This document shows positions 26,298-35,072 of a stretch of DNA of 64,000 nt, one piece after another. Both the position numbers and the translations under genes were made by a program. The notes under the pieces were generated by a model. The model worked only from the letters and a program-made list of their open reading frames with translations, searched no databases and had not been told where the DNA came from. Positions within the stretch are counted from its first letter, which is position 1; the number at the start of each line of letters is the position of its first letter. The stretch is taken from assembly GCF_001006805.1 (NCBI RefSeq), contig NZ_LN811351.1, positions 472,414-536,413 of the forward strand. Direction: 5' to 3'. Source of the stretch: Microvirga massiliensis. GTDB taxonomy: Bacteria > Pseudomonadota > Alphaproteobacteria > Rhizobiales > Beijerinckiaceae.

Positions 26298-27647
26298 ATG
26301 CAAAGCTCGCAAACTCCGCCGGAGACGCGATACGCCAAGAGCGGTGACGTCCACATAGCCTATCAAACCATCGGGAATGGTCCTCTCGATCTGGTGGTCG
26401 TCCCAGGCTTCATCTCGCATGTCGAATGGCTTTGGGAGGAACCCGCCTGCGCCCGGTTCTTGAGCCGCCTGGCGTCCTTTGCACGGTTGATCCTGTTCGA
26501 CAAGCGCGGTTCCGGGCTCTCCGACCGCGTGGCCCAGGTGCCCACCCTCGAGCAGCGGATGGACGATGTTCGGTCCGTCCTCGACGCCGCGAGGTCTTAT
26601 CGGGCTGCCATCATCGGTGTGTCCGAGGGCGGTCCAATGAGCGTCCTGTTCGCGGCTACCTACCCGGAACGGACTGCCGCGCTGGTGCTGTACGGCAGCT
26701 TCGCGGAGTTCAGCTCTGTAGCGACGTCGCAGGAACTCGAATTCGTGCTCCAGTTCATGGATACAGCTTGGGGCACTGGCCTGAGCTTGCTTCGCTTTGC
26801 GCCGAGCATGGCCGACGACGAGCGGTTCCGGGAGTGGTGGGCCCGCTTTGAGCGGCTGGCAGCCAGCCCAGGGGCTGCGATGGCGCTGATCCGGATGGCC
26901 AGTGAGATCGATATCCGGGCGGTGCTGCCCGCGGTGCACACCCCAACCCTTGTTCTCCATCGCAGCGGCGACATGAACGTCCCGGTGGCCGCCGGCCGCG
27001 ATATGGCGCAACAGATCCCTGGAGCGAAATACGTCGAACTGGATGGTCGCGATCACCTTCCTTGGGTTGGTGATGCTGACGCGATCCTCACCGAGATCCA
27101 GGGGTTTCTCACGGGAGTGCGACATATCCCTGAACCCGAGCGGGTCCTCGCCACGGTTCTGTTCATCGATATGGTCGGATCCACCGAGCGGGCAGCCACT
27201 CTCGGTGACCGCTTCTGGCGTGATCAGCTGGAGGGCTACTACAGCGCGGTGCGTCAGGAGCTCAACCGGTTCAGGGGGCGGGAGATCAACAGGGCCGGAG
27301 ATGGAATCCTGATGGCCTTCGATGGGCCGGAGCGGGCGATCCGTTGCGCGTGTGCTGTCCGAGACGCAGTACGGCAGAATGGAATTGAGATCCGCTCCGG
27401 GTTGCACACCGGCGAATGCGAGGTTCTGGCGGGTGGGGCTGATGTGGGCGGGATCGCCGTCCATATCGGGAGTCGCGTCGCAGCGGCTGCCGCCCCGGGT
27501 GAGGTGCTGGTCTCGAGCACGGTCAAAGACCTGGTTGCAGGCTCAGGCCTGCAATTTCAGGACCGGGGCTTGCGAAGACTCAAGGGAGTGCCGTCCAAAT
27601 GGCGACTGTTTGCGGCGGAGAGCGACGCGACTTGTGGCTGGACGTGA
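26298..27647 (+). CDS. Alpha/beta-hydrolase fused to class III nucleotide cyclase domain
   Basis: A 449-residue two-domain protein. Residues 1-275 form an alpha/beta-hydrolase with nucleophile Ser109 (GVSEGG), acid Asp225 (HRSGD) and His253 (GRDHLPW). Residues 282-449 are an adenylate/guanylate cyclase catalytic domain: metal ligands Asp291 (FIDMVGST) and Asp335 (AGDG) are kept, as are Asp382 and Arg393. The base-recognising Lys is replaced (INRAGDG, Asn331), and the transition-state Asn is His389 (IAVHIGSR). Such fusions are common in soil bacteria, and the hydrolase half may sense a ligand. Whether it makes cAMP, cGMP or nothing is open. AAAGGAAG precedes the ATG at 26298. Confidence 0.9.
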   Translation: MQSSQTPPETRYAKSGDVHIAYQTIGNGPLDLVVVPGFISHVEWLWEEPACARFLSRLASFARLILFDKRGSGLSDRVAQVPTLEQRMDDVRSVLDAARSYRAAIIGVSEGGPMSVLFAATYPERTAALVLYGSFAEFSSVATSQELEFVLQFMDTAWGTGLSLLRFAPSMADDERFREWWARFERLAASPGAAMALIRMASEIDIRAVLPAVHTPTLVLHRSGDMNVPVAAGRDMAQQIPGAKYVELDGRDHLPWVGDADAILTEIQGFLTGVRHIPEPERVLATVLFIDMVGSTERAATLGDRFWRDQLEGYYSAVRQELNRFRGREINRAGDGILMAFDGPERAIRCACAVRDAVRQNGIEIRSGLHTGECEVLAGGADVGGIAVHIGSRVAAAAAPGEVLVSSTVKDLVAGSGLQFQDRGLRRLKGVPSKWRLFAAESDATCGWT

Positions 27648-27941
27648 GACGTGGGGTCATTGCGATGACCACGACGGCATACTGATTGTGCGCCCAACTT
27701 CTGCGAAGAGGTTGAAAGAAAACCTTCATGTGGCCATGCGTGAGGACTGGATCGACCCAGCGAAAAGCTTCTGAGCGCACGAGCTTTACTCAATCGGCAG
27801 CCGTGCTGGCTTCATGCTGCGGACACAGGAGGTTCCCTGCTGTAACCTGAATAGCTACGCGGTTCCTCCTTCCCATAGCAGTTGCCAACTCCGTTGCTCT
27901 TTTCCTAATTTGGCCCTGGGAGTGGCTCCGGAGGGAACTTT

Positions 27942-29117
27942 GTGACGGCTTTCGACGTGGCGGTGATCGGCCTGGGCGCGATGGGCAGCGCGGCGCTGTT
28001 CAATCTCGCGAAGCGAGGTCGTCGCGTCATAGGGTTCGAGCAATTCGAGCCGGGGCACGAGAAGGGCTCCTCCCATGGCGAGAGTCGGGCTATCCGGCTA
28101 TCCTATTTCGAGCATCCGTCATACGTGCCCTTGGCACGCCGTGCCTATGAGGCGTGGCGGGAACTCGAGCGGGCGTCCGGCGAGACGATCCTGACCGTGA
28201 CGGGCATTCTCGAAGCAGGTCATCCGGGCTCTCATGTCGTGGAAGGGTCGCTTGCGGCGTCCCGTCTACACGGGCTTCCGCATGAGGTGTTGACAGGCCC
28301 TGAGATCAACCACCGCTTCCCCGCATTCCGTCTGCCGCCGGATTGGATCGGCCTGTTTCAGCCTCAGGGCGGCTTCCTGCGGCCGGAGCTCGCCATCCGG
28401 CAGTTCGTGCGTCTCTCGGAACACCACGGGGCCGAGATCCGAACCCGCACGCACGTCCTCGGCATCGAGCCCACCGCCTCCGGGATCCGCATCCGCTCCG
28501 AGGCTGACACAATCGAGGCGGGATCCGTTATTCTCGCCACGGGTCCCTGGATCGGCGAGCTGGCGTCAGAGCTGAAGCCTCACTTGCGGCTGACGCGGCA
28601 GGTGCTGGGGTGGTTTTCGCCACGGAATCCCGCATTCTTCACTCCGGACCGCTTTCCGGTTTTCATTCTCGAATCCGAGGACGACGCCTGCTATGGCTTT
28701 CCGGATTTCGCCGGAAGCGGCGTAAAGGCGGCTTCTCACCGAGAAGGGACAGTCCTTGCGACGGCGAATGCAAACGCGCAGGACGGTGGGGAGGCCGACG
28801 AGGTGCAACTCCGGCGCATGTTCCGCCGGTTCCTCCCGGACGCCGATGGTCCCCTGTGCAAGATGCGAACCTGCCTTTACACCCGCACGCCCGACGAGGA
28901 TTTCATCGTTGATTGTTCCACCCATGATCCGCGCATCGTGCTTGCCTCGCCCTGCTCCGGCCATGGCTTCAAATTCGCCAGCGTGCTCGGAGAGGTCCTG
29001 ACTGATCTCGCCACCGGCCGAACTCCTGTCGACGACATCTCTCGGTTCCGGGTGGATCGCCTGAGAGCATCCCAGACTACCAGCATCCCTGATCGACAAA
29101 TCGGAGAAGCATCATGA
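27942..29117 (+). CDS. Monomeric sarcosine oxidase / N-methyl-amino-acid oxidase-like
   Basis: A 391-residue FAD oxidase. The GLGAMGSAAL nucleotide fold is at the N-terminus, and SSHGESRAIRLSYFEHPSYV is typical of monomeric sarcosine and N-methyltryptophan oxidases. Cys311 in TCLYTRTPDEDFIVD corresponds to the cysteine that binds FAD covalently, and SGHGFKF is near the C-terminus. It would oxidise an N-methyl amino acid to an amino acid, formaldehyde and peroxide, in the cytoplasm. GTG at 27942 follows GGAGGG. The stop overlaps the next start (ATGA), so its substrate is probably bound by the downstream LivK-type protein. Confidence 0.88.
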   Translation: MTAFDVAVIGLGAMGSAALFNLAKRGRRVIGFEQFEPGHEKGSSHGESRAIRLSYFEHPSYVPLARRAYEAWRELERASGETILTVTGILEAGHPGSHVVEGSLAASRLHGLPHEVLTGPEINHRFPAFRLPPDWIGLFQPQGGFLRPELAIRQFVRLSEHHGAEIRTRTHVLGIEPTASGIRIRSEADTIEAGSVILATGPWIGELASELKPHLRLTRQVLGWFSPRNPAFFTPDRFPVFILESEDDACYGFPDFAGSGVKAASHREGTVLATANANAQDGGEADEVQLRRMFRRFLPDADGPLCKMRTCLYTRTPDEDFIVDCSTHDPRIVLASPCSGHGFKFASVLGEVLTDLATGRTPVDDISRFRVDRLRASQTTSIPDRQIGEAS

Positions 29118-30232
29118 ACGCCAAACTGCTATGTTCCTTGTCCATCCTTTCTCTCCTGGCTGCTACCGGCATTGCCCGGGCCCAGGACATCACCATTGCG
29201 GTTGCGGGCCCGATGACGGGCTCTGTCGCCACGATCGGCGAGCAGCTCAGGCACGGCGCTGAGCTTGCAGCCGAGGCCATCAACAAGAATGGCGGCGTCA
29301 ACGGCAAGTTGATCAAGATTTTAGTGCAGGACGACGCGTGCGATCCGAAGCAGGCCGTCGCTATTGCCAACCGCATTGTTGCGGCGGGCATCAAGTTCGT
29401 CGATGGGCATGCCTGCTCAGGTTCCTCCATTCCGGCGGCCGACGTCTACGCTGAGAACAGTGTGCTCATGATGAGCCCGGCCTCCAGCAACCCCAAGCTG
29501 ACGGAAGATGCAGCCAAGAATGGCTGGACGACGATCATGCGCCTGTATGGCCGGGATGATGCCCAAGGCAAGTTCATCGGACCATGGATCAAGGAAAACT
29601 ACGGCTCTAAGAAAATCGCGATCCTGCACGACAAGAGCCCCTACGGGAAAGGCCTCGCCGACGTTGTGAAGGACTCCCTCAACAAAGCAGGGGTCAAGGA
29701 AGTGCTCTATGAGGGCATCAATGCCGGGGAGAAGGACTACAGCGCGGTGGTGAACCGCCTCAAGGCTGCAGGAGTCGAATTCCTCTACTTCGGGGGCTAT
29801 CATACCGAGGCGGGACTGATTAAACGGCAGGCCGCGGATCAGAATTATCAGTTCCAGCTGATGATGGGCGACAGCATCGCTACGCCGGAATTCGGATCGA
29901 TTGCCGGACCTGCAGCCGACGGCACCTTGTTCACCTTTCCGCCCGATGGTCGCGAAAGTGACACCGCCAAGGGAGCCCTGGAGCAATTCGAACGGATCGG
30001 CTTCGTGCCTGAAGGCTTTACGCTGTTCTCCTACGCTGTGGTCCAGGCGATTGCCGGCGGCATCGCCAAGGCGAACAGCATGGATCCCGTCGCCGTCGCG
30101 AAGACCTTGCGCAACACGAGCGTGGACACAGTCCTCGGTCCGGTCAGCTTCGACGAAAAGGGAGACGTCAAGAACCCCAAATACAACATCAATATCTGGA
30201 AGGGCGGCACATACAGTAAGCTGCCACAATAG
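29114..30232 (+). CDS. Branched-chain-amino-acid-type ABC substrate-binding protein (LivK-like)
   Basis: A 372-residue periplasmic binding protein with a signal peptide ending ARAQ, then ITIAVAGPMTGSVATIG and the VDGHACSGSSIPAADVY ligand-site region, typical of LivK/Peripla_BP_6. It starts inside the stop of the oxidase gene. No LivHMGF components follow; the gene ends in a stem-loop and then 430 empty bases. It is therefore an orphan, or its permeases were lost. The ligand may be a sarcosine-like N-methyl amino acid, by analogy with the coupled oxidase. Confidence 0.9.
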   Translation: MNAKLLCSLSILSLLAATGIARAQDITIAVAGPMTGSVATIGEQLRHGAELAAEAINKNGGVNGKLIKILVQDDACDPKQAVAIANRIVAAGIKFVDGHACSGSSIPAADVYAENSVLMMSPASSNPKLTEDAAKNGWTTIMRLYGRDDAQGKFIGPWIKENYGSKKIAILHDKSPYGKGLADVVKDSLNKAGVKEVLYEGINAGEKDYSAVVNRLKAAGVEFLYFGGYHTEAGLIKRQAADQNYQFQLMMGDSIATPEFGSIAGPAADGTLFTFPPDGRESDTAKGALEQFERIGFVPEGFTLFSYAVVQAIAGGIAKANSMDPVAVAKTLRNTSVDTVLGPVSFDEKGDVKNPKYNINIWKGGTYSKLPQ

Positions 30233-30279
30233 CTCCAGCTTTATGGATAAAATACCTACACCACCGAATAGAAAGCTCG

Positions 30280-30307
30280 GACCGCGAATGTGCACGCATT
30301 CGCGGTC
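30280..30307 (+). terminator. Perfect 11-bp stem-loop after the LivK-like gene
   Basis: GACCGCGAATG (30280-30290) pairs exactly with CATTCGCGGTC (30297-30307) around a six-base loop. It starts 47 bases after the stop codon and no gene on the same strand follows soon, so termination is plausible. There is no T-tract. Confidence 0.55.
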
Positions 30308-30736
30308 ATCTATGGCGGCAGCCAAGCACCGTAGGCGAGTTATATGCGATCACGCTATTGGTTGGTCTTGGAAGATCTGCTGACTGCAAGGCCGATCCAT
30401 AATGTGAAAAGGTGCCACTTTCCGGCAACTTCGCAGTGCCTGCTAAGCTGTCTGGTTACAGAAGATCCTCGTGATCGTCTGGCGGATCCCCATGGCGCGG
30501 CCACGCCGCTTCGCCTGACCGCACACCACCACAGCATCACATCAGTGCGTCACGCGCCGCTAGAAAAATTCTTTACGGACGACTCGTGACCAGGGAGCCG
30601 ACCTGTATGAGTATTCGGTGCGAACCGCCCAACAGAGGGCGTATCGGTAGCGGTTCGTCATTTCGCCCAAGTGGGTCATGTCCCTCAGCTTGCTAACCGA
30701 TCACGGGAGCGTCGATTCCTGATTCCGTGGATCGCT
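30308..30736. other. Intergenic, nothing recognised
   Basis: Convergent tail region between the LivK-like gene and the FRG gene. It is lower in G+C than its surroundings in places (30380-30420). No gene or RNA supported. Confidence 0.4.
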
Positions 30737-31603
30737 TCAGCTTTCGGAAGCATCCTTCGAAGAGTTCAGGGGAAATGCCGATTGACGAATGGCATGTAAA
30801 TTACGCCTCGGGCTCGTGTATTGCCGAGCAAGCCAGCGGCTCAATCCATCCAGGCCCGGAAAAAGAACACGTTCCGTGATGTTCGCCTGGTCGAGCTTAT
30901 CTCGAATCTCCCACTTGAGACGCCGATCAATGACGAGCCGTCTGCAAAGGCTCCTCTCGGTTGAAAGCCAGTCGCCGAAGGCAAGCTTTGGGTCCGATAC
31001 CATGGAGAAGACTGCAAATTGGTTCGTGATGCGCTCGTCGAGCGATGGAGGTTCGAAAAAGAGCACGAAAGGCTCGCACCCGGATTCCGCGGCCTTCCTG
31101 TCGAAATCCCGCAAGGTCAGTGCGAACTGTGAAAGGAGTTCGGTCGTGAAGACATTCGATCCATCGGAACGAAGAATCTCGATCATCTCTGCGGGCAAGC
31201 GCTTATGTGCCTCCTGGAAGTTGACCATGAAAACTGCGCCATCCTGATCGTATGCGTTGAGATCGTGAGTGGCGAAATGCATTGCGACGTAGGGCGAATA
31301 GCTCCAGTCGAGCAGCCTGGTCGGCAGTCCATGATGCTGGCCGAGCGCGATCCAGTTCCAGTCGTCGTCGAAGGGAACGGTCTCGCGGTGCGCGTATTTC
31401 CGGAAGTTGCGCAGAAGGTGCTGCTCGAGCCGCCAGAATTCCCCGCGCAGCCGCATGAGGGACGTGTCCAGGGCGAAGTCCGCACAGGACACGCCGCGGA
31501 ACAGCCAGCTCGAGCGGTAGCGGCCGAGCTGAGCGTTCCACGAATCCCGGAACACCTCTTCCTGAAGGTGCTCCCAGGATGCGATTTCGATCGACTCGAT
31601 CAT
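30737..31603 (-). CDS. FRG domain-containing protein
   Basis: A 288-residue protein with the FRG domain: WLFRGVS at residues 33-39 and ALGQHHGLPTRLLDW at 86-100 are the two signature blocks. FRG proteins are of unknown biochemical function and are often found in bacterial defence or mobile regions. The ATG at 31603 is chosen because the domain begins right after it; the ribosome binding site is weak (GAAG). No toxin, antitoxin or restriction gene is beside it. It lies 40 bases after the TRAP permease gene on the same strand and could be co-transcribed. Confidence 0.88.
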   Translation of the reverse strand: MIESIEIASWEHLQEEVFRDSWNAQLGRYRSSWLFRGVSCADFALDTSLMRLRGEFWRLEQHLLRNFRKYAHRETVPFDDDWNWIALGQHHGLPTRLLDWSYSPYVAMHFATHDLNAYDQDGAVFMVNFQEAHKRLPAEMIEILRSDGSNVFTTELLSQFALTLRDFDRKAAESGCEPFVLFFEPPSLDERITNQFAVFSMVSDPKLAFGDWLSTERSLCRRLVIDRRLKWEIRDKLDQANITERVLFPGLDGLSRWLARQYTSPRRNLHAIRQSAFPLNSSKDASES

Positions 31604-31643
31604 GCACTTCGATCTCTGATGTCCCTGCCCAGCGCCAGCTTCG

Positions 31644-33572
31644 TTATGCGGGCGACGGGATGGGGGACAGCCGCAAGGCACGCCGGCTCGACCAGAGCCA
31701 TGCGGTGATCGCCACGAAACAGATTGCGCCGACGATGCTCGTCATATGCTCTGGGACGATGAGAAGCGCACCGGCCACGAGGAGCAGGCCGCGCCGGACC
31801 ATGTCGAGCCTGATCAGAAAATAGCCTTCGAGCGCAGCATTGAGCGAGACCACCGCCAGAGCAATTGATCCTACGGTCGTCACAATCGCCGCCACCGTGC
31901 CGTCGAGGATCAAGGCTGGATGATACATGAAGATGAACGGCAGGATGAACGCGACCATCGCCACACGGCAAGCCAGGGCTGCAATCTTGATTGGGTTCGC
32001 CTTTGCGATCGAGGCCGCCGCGAAGGCGGCAACCGCCACCGGCGGCGTGATGGCGGACATCGATGCGAAATAGACGATGAAGAGATGGGCCGGGAGAACG
32101 TCGATCCCGAGCGAGATCAAGGCCGGGGCCGCCAGAACCGCGGAGAGAGCATAGACTGCGGGTGTCGGCATCCCCATACCGAGCACGATGACGACGACTG
32201 CGGCCGTCAGGATCGTCAGAATGGGGCTGCCGCTCGACATTGAGAACAGGCCCGAGCTGATCTTGCCCGTGAGATCGGTCATCGAGAGCGTCCCGACGAC
32301 GAGACCGGCGATCGCGCAGGCCACACCCACTCCGACCATGCCGCGCATACCGTCGCTCAGTCCCGAGAGCACCGCGCGCACAATGGCGATGGGCGATTTC
32401 TCCCGCAGGATGACGAGGGGAATGAGGCTCGCGCAGGCGATCGCGCCTGCGAAGGCCGGCCGATTGAGACTAAGCACGCCCCAGACGAGCAATCCGATCG
32501 GCACGAGATAAAGCCAGTCGCGCCGCAGAACGGCTACAAGCGAGGGCGTCTCGCCGACGGACATCGGCTTCATTCCCTCGCGGTGGGCACGGAAATGGAC
32601 GGCGAGAAAGACCGACAAGTAGTACAATAGGGCGGGAATGAGGGCCGAGATGGCGATCGTCGCATAGGGGATGCCCGTGAAGTCGGTCATCAGGAATGCG
32701 GCGGATCCCATGACGGGCGGCAGCAAGGCTCCGCCCGTGGAGGCTGCGGATTCGATAGCACCGGCATGGGTCGGCGACATTCCCGTGCGGATCATCAGGG
32801 GAATGCTAAAAGAGCCGGTCGTCACCACGTCGGCGGTCGGCGAGCCGGAGATCGAGCCGTAGAGGCCCGAGGAGACGGTCGCCACCTTGCTGGCGCCGCC
32901 GACCTGCCGGCCGACGAGGCTATTGGCGACGTCGTAGAAGAAGTCGGCTCCCCCGAAGCGGTCGAGCAGGGCTCCGAACACGACGAAGACGAGGACGAGG
33001 AAGGCGGCCACGTCGAGCGCCGGCCCGAACAGGCCATTGGTCGAAAAGACCAGATGATCGATGATCTCTTGTGTCGAGAAGCCACGGTGTGCGAAGGCAC
33101 CCGACAGCCGATCGCCGAACACGGCGTAGGCCAGGAAGATAAGGACGAGCGCGACGAGCGTGATTCCGATGCAGCGCCGCGTCGCTTCGAGAACCAGCAC
33201 GATGAGCACGATCGAGGCCGCAATATCGAGCGGCGAGAGCTCGTCGATCATCGGAAGGCGCAGCTCGTGAACCGGCCTCATTGCGATGAAGTAGCCACAG
33301 GAGATGAGCGCCAGGAGCGCCAATGCCCAGGACCAATAGGAGCGGTTTTTCGGGCGCATGGGATTGCCCGTGGTCGTCAGGAACGCCAGCGCCAGCACTG
33401 CGCCGAGGAACAGGTAGAGCGCGATCTCCCGGTTGACGTACCAGCCAAAGGAGATCGCGAGCAGAAGAACCGCAGAGAAGACGCTGAGCGTGTGAACGAC
33501 GGCCCGTTCGGGCAGGTCGAGCCGGCGCGAAGTTCCGGGCGCCACGACCTTCAGGAGCTTCAGGAAACCCAT
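31644..33572 (-). CDS. TRAP transporter fused permease (DctQM type, TAXI-associated)
   Basis: A 642-residue membrane protein with about 15-17 hydrophobic helices. The N-terminal quarter is the small (DctQ-like) subunit, fused to the large (DctM) subunit. GLYGSISGSPTADVVTTG and AAASTGGALLPPVMGSAAF are family signatures, as is MSAITPPVAVAAFAAA. This fused form normally works with TAXI-type binding proteins, and one lies 52 bases upstream. It imports an organic acid or amino acid using an ion gradient. The ribosome binding GAGG lies in a small CGAGG/CCTCG inverted repeat, which may lower its translation. Confidence 0.93.
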   Translation of the reverse strand: MGFLKLLKVVAPGTSRRLDLPERAVVHTLSVFSAVLLLAISFGWYVNREIALYLFLGAVLALAFLTTTGNPMRPKNRSYWSWALALLALISCGYFIAMRPVHELRLPMIDELSPLDIAASIVLIVLVLEATRRCIGITLVALVLIFLAYAVFGDRLSGAFAHRGFSTQEIIDHLVFSTNGLFGPALDVAAFLVLVFVVFGALLDRFGGADFFYDVANSLVGRQVGGASKVATVSSGLYGSISGSPTADVVTTGSFSIPLMIRTGMSPTHAGAIESAASTGGALLPPVMGSAAFLMTDFTGIPYATIAISALIPALLYYLSVFLAVHFRAHREGMKPMSVGETPSLVAVLRRDWLYLVPIGLLVWGVLSLNRPAFAGAIACASLIPLVILREKSPIAIVRAVLSGLSDGMRGMVGVGVACAIAGLVVGTLSMTDLTGKISSGLFSMSSGSPILTILTAAVVVIVLGMGMPTPAVYALSAVLAAPALISLGIDVLPAHLFIVYFASMSAITPPVAVAAFAAASIAKANPIKIAALACRVAMVAFILPFIFMYHPALILDGTVAAIVTTVGSIALAVVSLNAALEGYFLIRLDMVRRGLLLVAGALLIVPEHMTSIVGAICFVAITAWLWSSRRALRLSPIPSPA

Positions 33573-33624
33573 GACGAGGAACCTCGCGGAGCGTAGGGCG
33601 GCTCAGGGCATCTTTCGAATGCGG

Positions 33625-34602
33625 CTATTTGAGGAGGCCGGCCTCGCGATAGGCTTTCTCCGCGCCCGGATGCAGCTCGAGCGGGGCGACCTTGGTCAGG
33701 CTCGCGGGTTCGAGACGCCCGAGCGTCGCGTGCGCCTGCTTGAGATAATCGAAATGCTTGAGCATGCCCTTGACGATGGCTGCGACCTCGTCGTCCTTCA
33801 TCTCGGAAGAGGCCACGAGAACGACGTTGCCGGTCACGGTCGGAATCGCCTGGGGCTGGAAGGCGTAGGTGCCGGCCGGGACGGTAATCGGCGCGGTTCC
33901 GAGATGCTCGCCAAGCTTGCCAGCGACCTCCGGGCTGATTGCAAGCATCTTCACGTCCATTTCGCGTGTGGCGCTGACGACCTGGCCTGACGGGAAGGCG
34001 AGCATGTTGATGATCACGTCGACTTGGCCGTTCTTCATCATATCGAGACCGGCATTGTAGTCCACGTTGTGGATCCGCCCGCCCCAGCTCTCGATGTCCT
34101 TCGGCGTGATCCCGTAGGCCTTGAAGACTTCCTCACCGGTGACCGCCATCAGCGTGCCGCGCTGATTGAGCGCGACGCGTACCGGCTTCTTGGATTGTCG
34201 GATCTGCTCGAAGCTTTCGATGCCGGAATCCTTGCGGACCAGGATTTGCACAGCGGCCTGGGGATCGATCAGGGCGACCGCGCGGACATTCTTGATGGGT
34301 GCGCGGAACGGCTCCTCGCCACTTTGGGCACGCTTCACAAGCTGGGCATGGGCGATGCCGAGCTCTACCTTTCCCTGGGAAACGAGCTGGATGTTCGCGG
34401 CTTCGCGGCCCGGCTCGTAACCGAAGGAGGAGCCTGGGGCCTCGCGTCTGATGGTTTCGCCGATGGCATTGCCGATGGCGCTCCACGCACCGCCGACCGA
34501 ACCGCCGACGAGTGTGATCTTGCGCTCGCCTTGAGCAAGCACGGCGCTTCCGGCGGCAAGTCCTAGCGCAGCTATGAACGAGATGACGGCGATCTTCTTC
34601 AT
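33625..34602 (-). CDS. TAXI family TRAP transporter solute-binding protein
   Basis: A 325-residue periplasmic protein with a signal peptide (IAALGLAAGSAVLAQ) and then GGSVGGAWSAIGNAIGE, the TAXI family N-terminal pattern, with YEPGREAANIQLV and KVELGIAHAQLV following. GGGAGG precedes the ATG at 34602. It captures the substrate for the fused permease downstream. Divergently across about 470 bases lies the NadC paralogue, so the transporter might feed that pathway. TAXI ligands are often glutamate or other dicarboxylates, but this one is not predictable. Confidence 0.92.
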   Translation of the reverse strand: MKKIAVISFIAALGLAAGSAVLAQGERKITLVGGSVGGAWSAIGNAIGETIRREAPGSSFGYEPGREAANIQLVSQGKVELGIAHAQLVKRAQSGEEPFRAPIKNVRAVALIDPQAAVQILVRKDSGIESFEQIRQSKKPVRVALNQRGTLMAVTGEEVFKAYGITPKDIESWGGRIHNVDYNAGLDMMKNGQVDVIINMLAFPSGQVVSATREMDVKMLAISPEVAGKLGEHLGTAPITVPAGTYAFQPQAIPTVTGNVVLVASSEMKDDEVAAIVKGMLKHFDYLKQAHATLGRLEPASLTKVAPLELHPGAEKAYREAGLLK

Positions 34603-35072
34603 TAAACCCTCCCTAGGCTTTCGGCATTATGCCCGTTGTGCCGCGCGAAGCCGGCAGCGGGTACGGACGCCGCTCATCGTTTTTCTACGTGGGCAATATC
34701 AACACACAGGCGGCACGAGAAGCGTGCCGACCGTGCGTTCCCCGGCGGCTTGATGCCGCTTTTCAGATTGGCCCGTGATTGTCGCGAGCCAACCGAGTTT
34801 GTTAGTGTGCACACAATTTGTCAACGGCCATCCTGACCATCTTTGAGGCAGCAGAGGGGGCGAGACCCACCCTTCATAGTATTCGCGGCAGTGTTCGAGG
34901 AGGTGCCTACTGGGCACCTTGGCGAACACCGCAATCACCGCTTGACAGCGTTCCTGGTACGAACCATCGTTCGCATACAAATGAAAACCAGGACGGGTCG
35001 CCGAACCGCCAAGCTCCCCCGGCGCGATCCGCTGTTCGGCTCGGGGACGCGTCGTTCACGAGGGCGGTACGC
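34603..35072. promoter_or_regulatory. Divergent regulatory region with GTGTGCACAC palindrome
   Basis: Separates the TAXI-TRAP operon (left) from the NadC/PhnN operon (right). The perfect palindrome GTGTGCACAC is at 34805-34814, inside a longer TTAGTGTGCACACAA context that could be an operator. TTGACA occurs at 34942-34947, upstream of the right operon, but its -10 partner is poor. No gene is supported. Confidence 0.4.
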
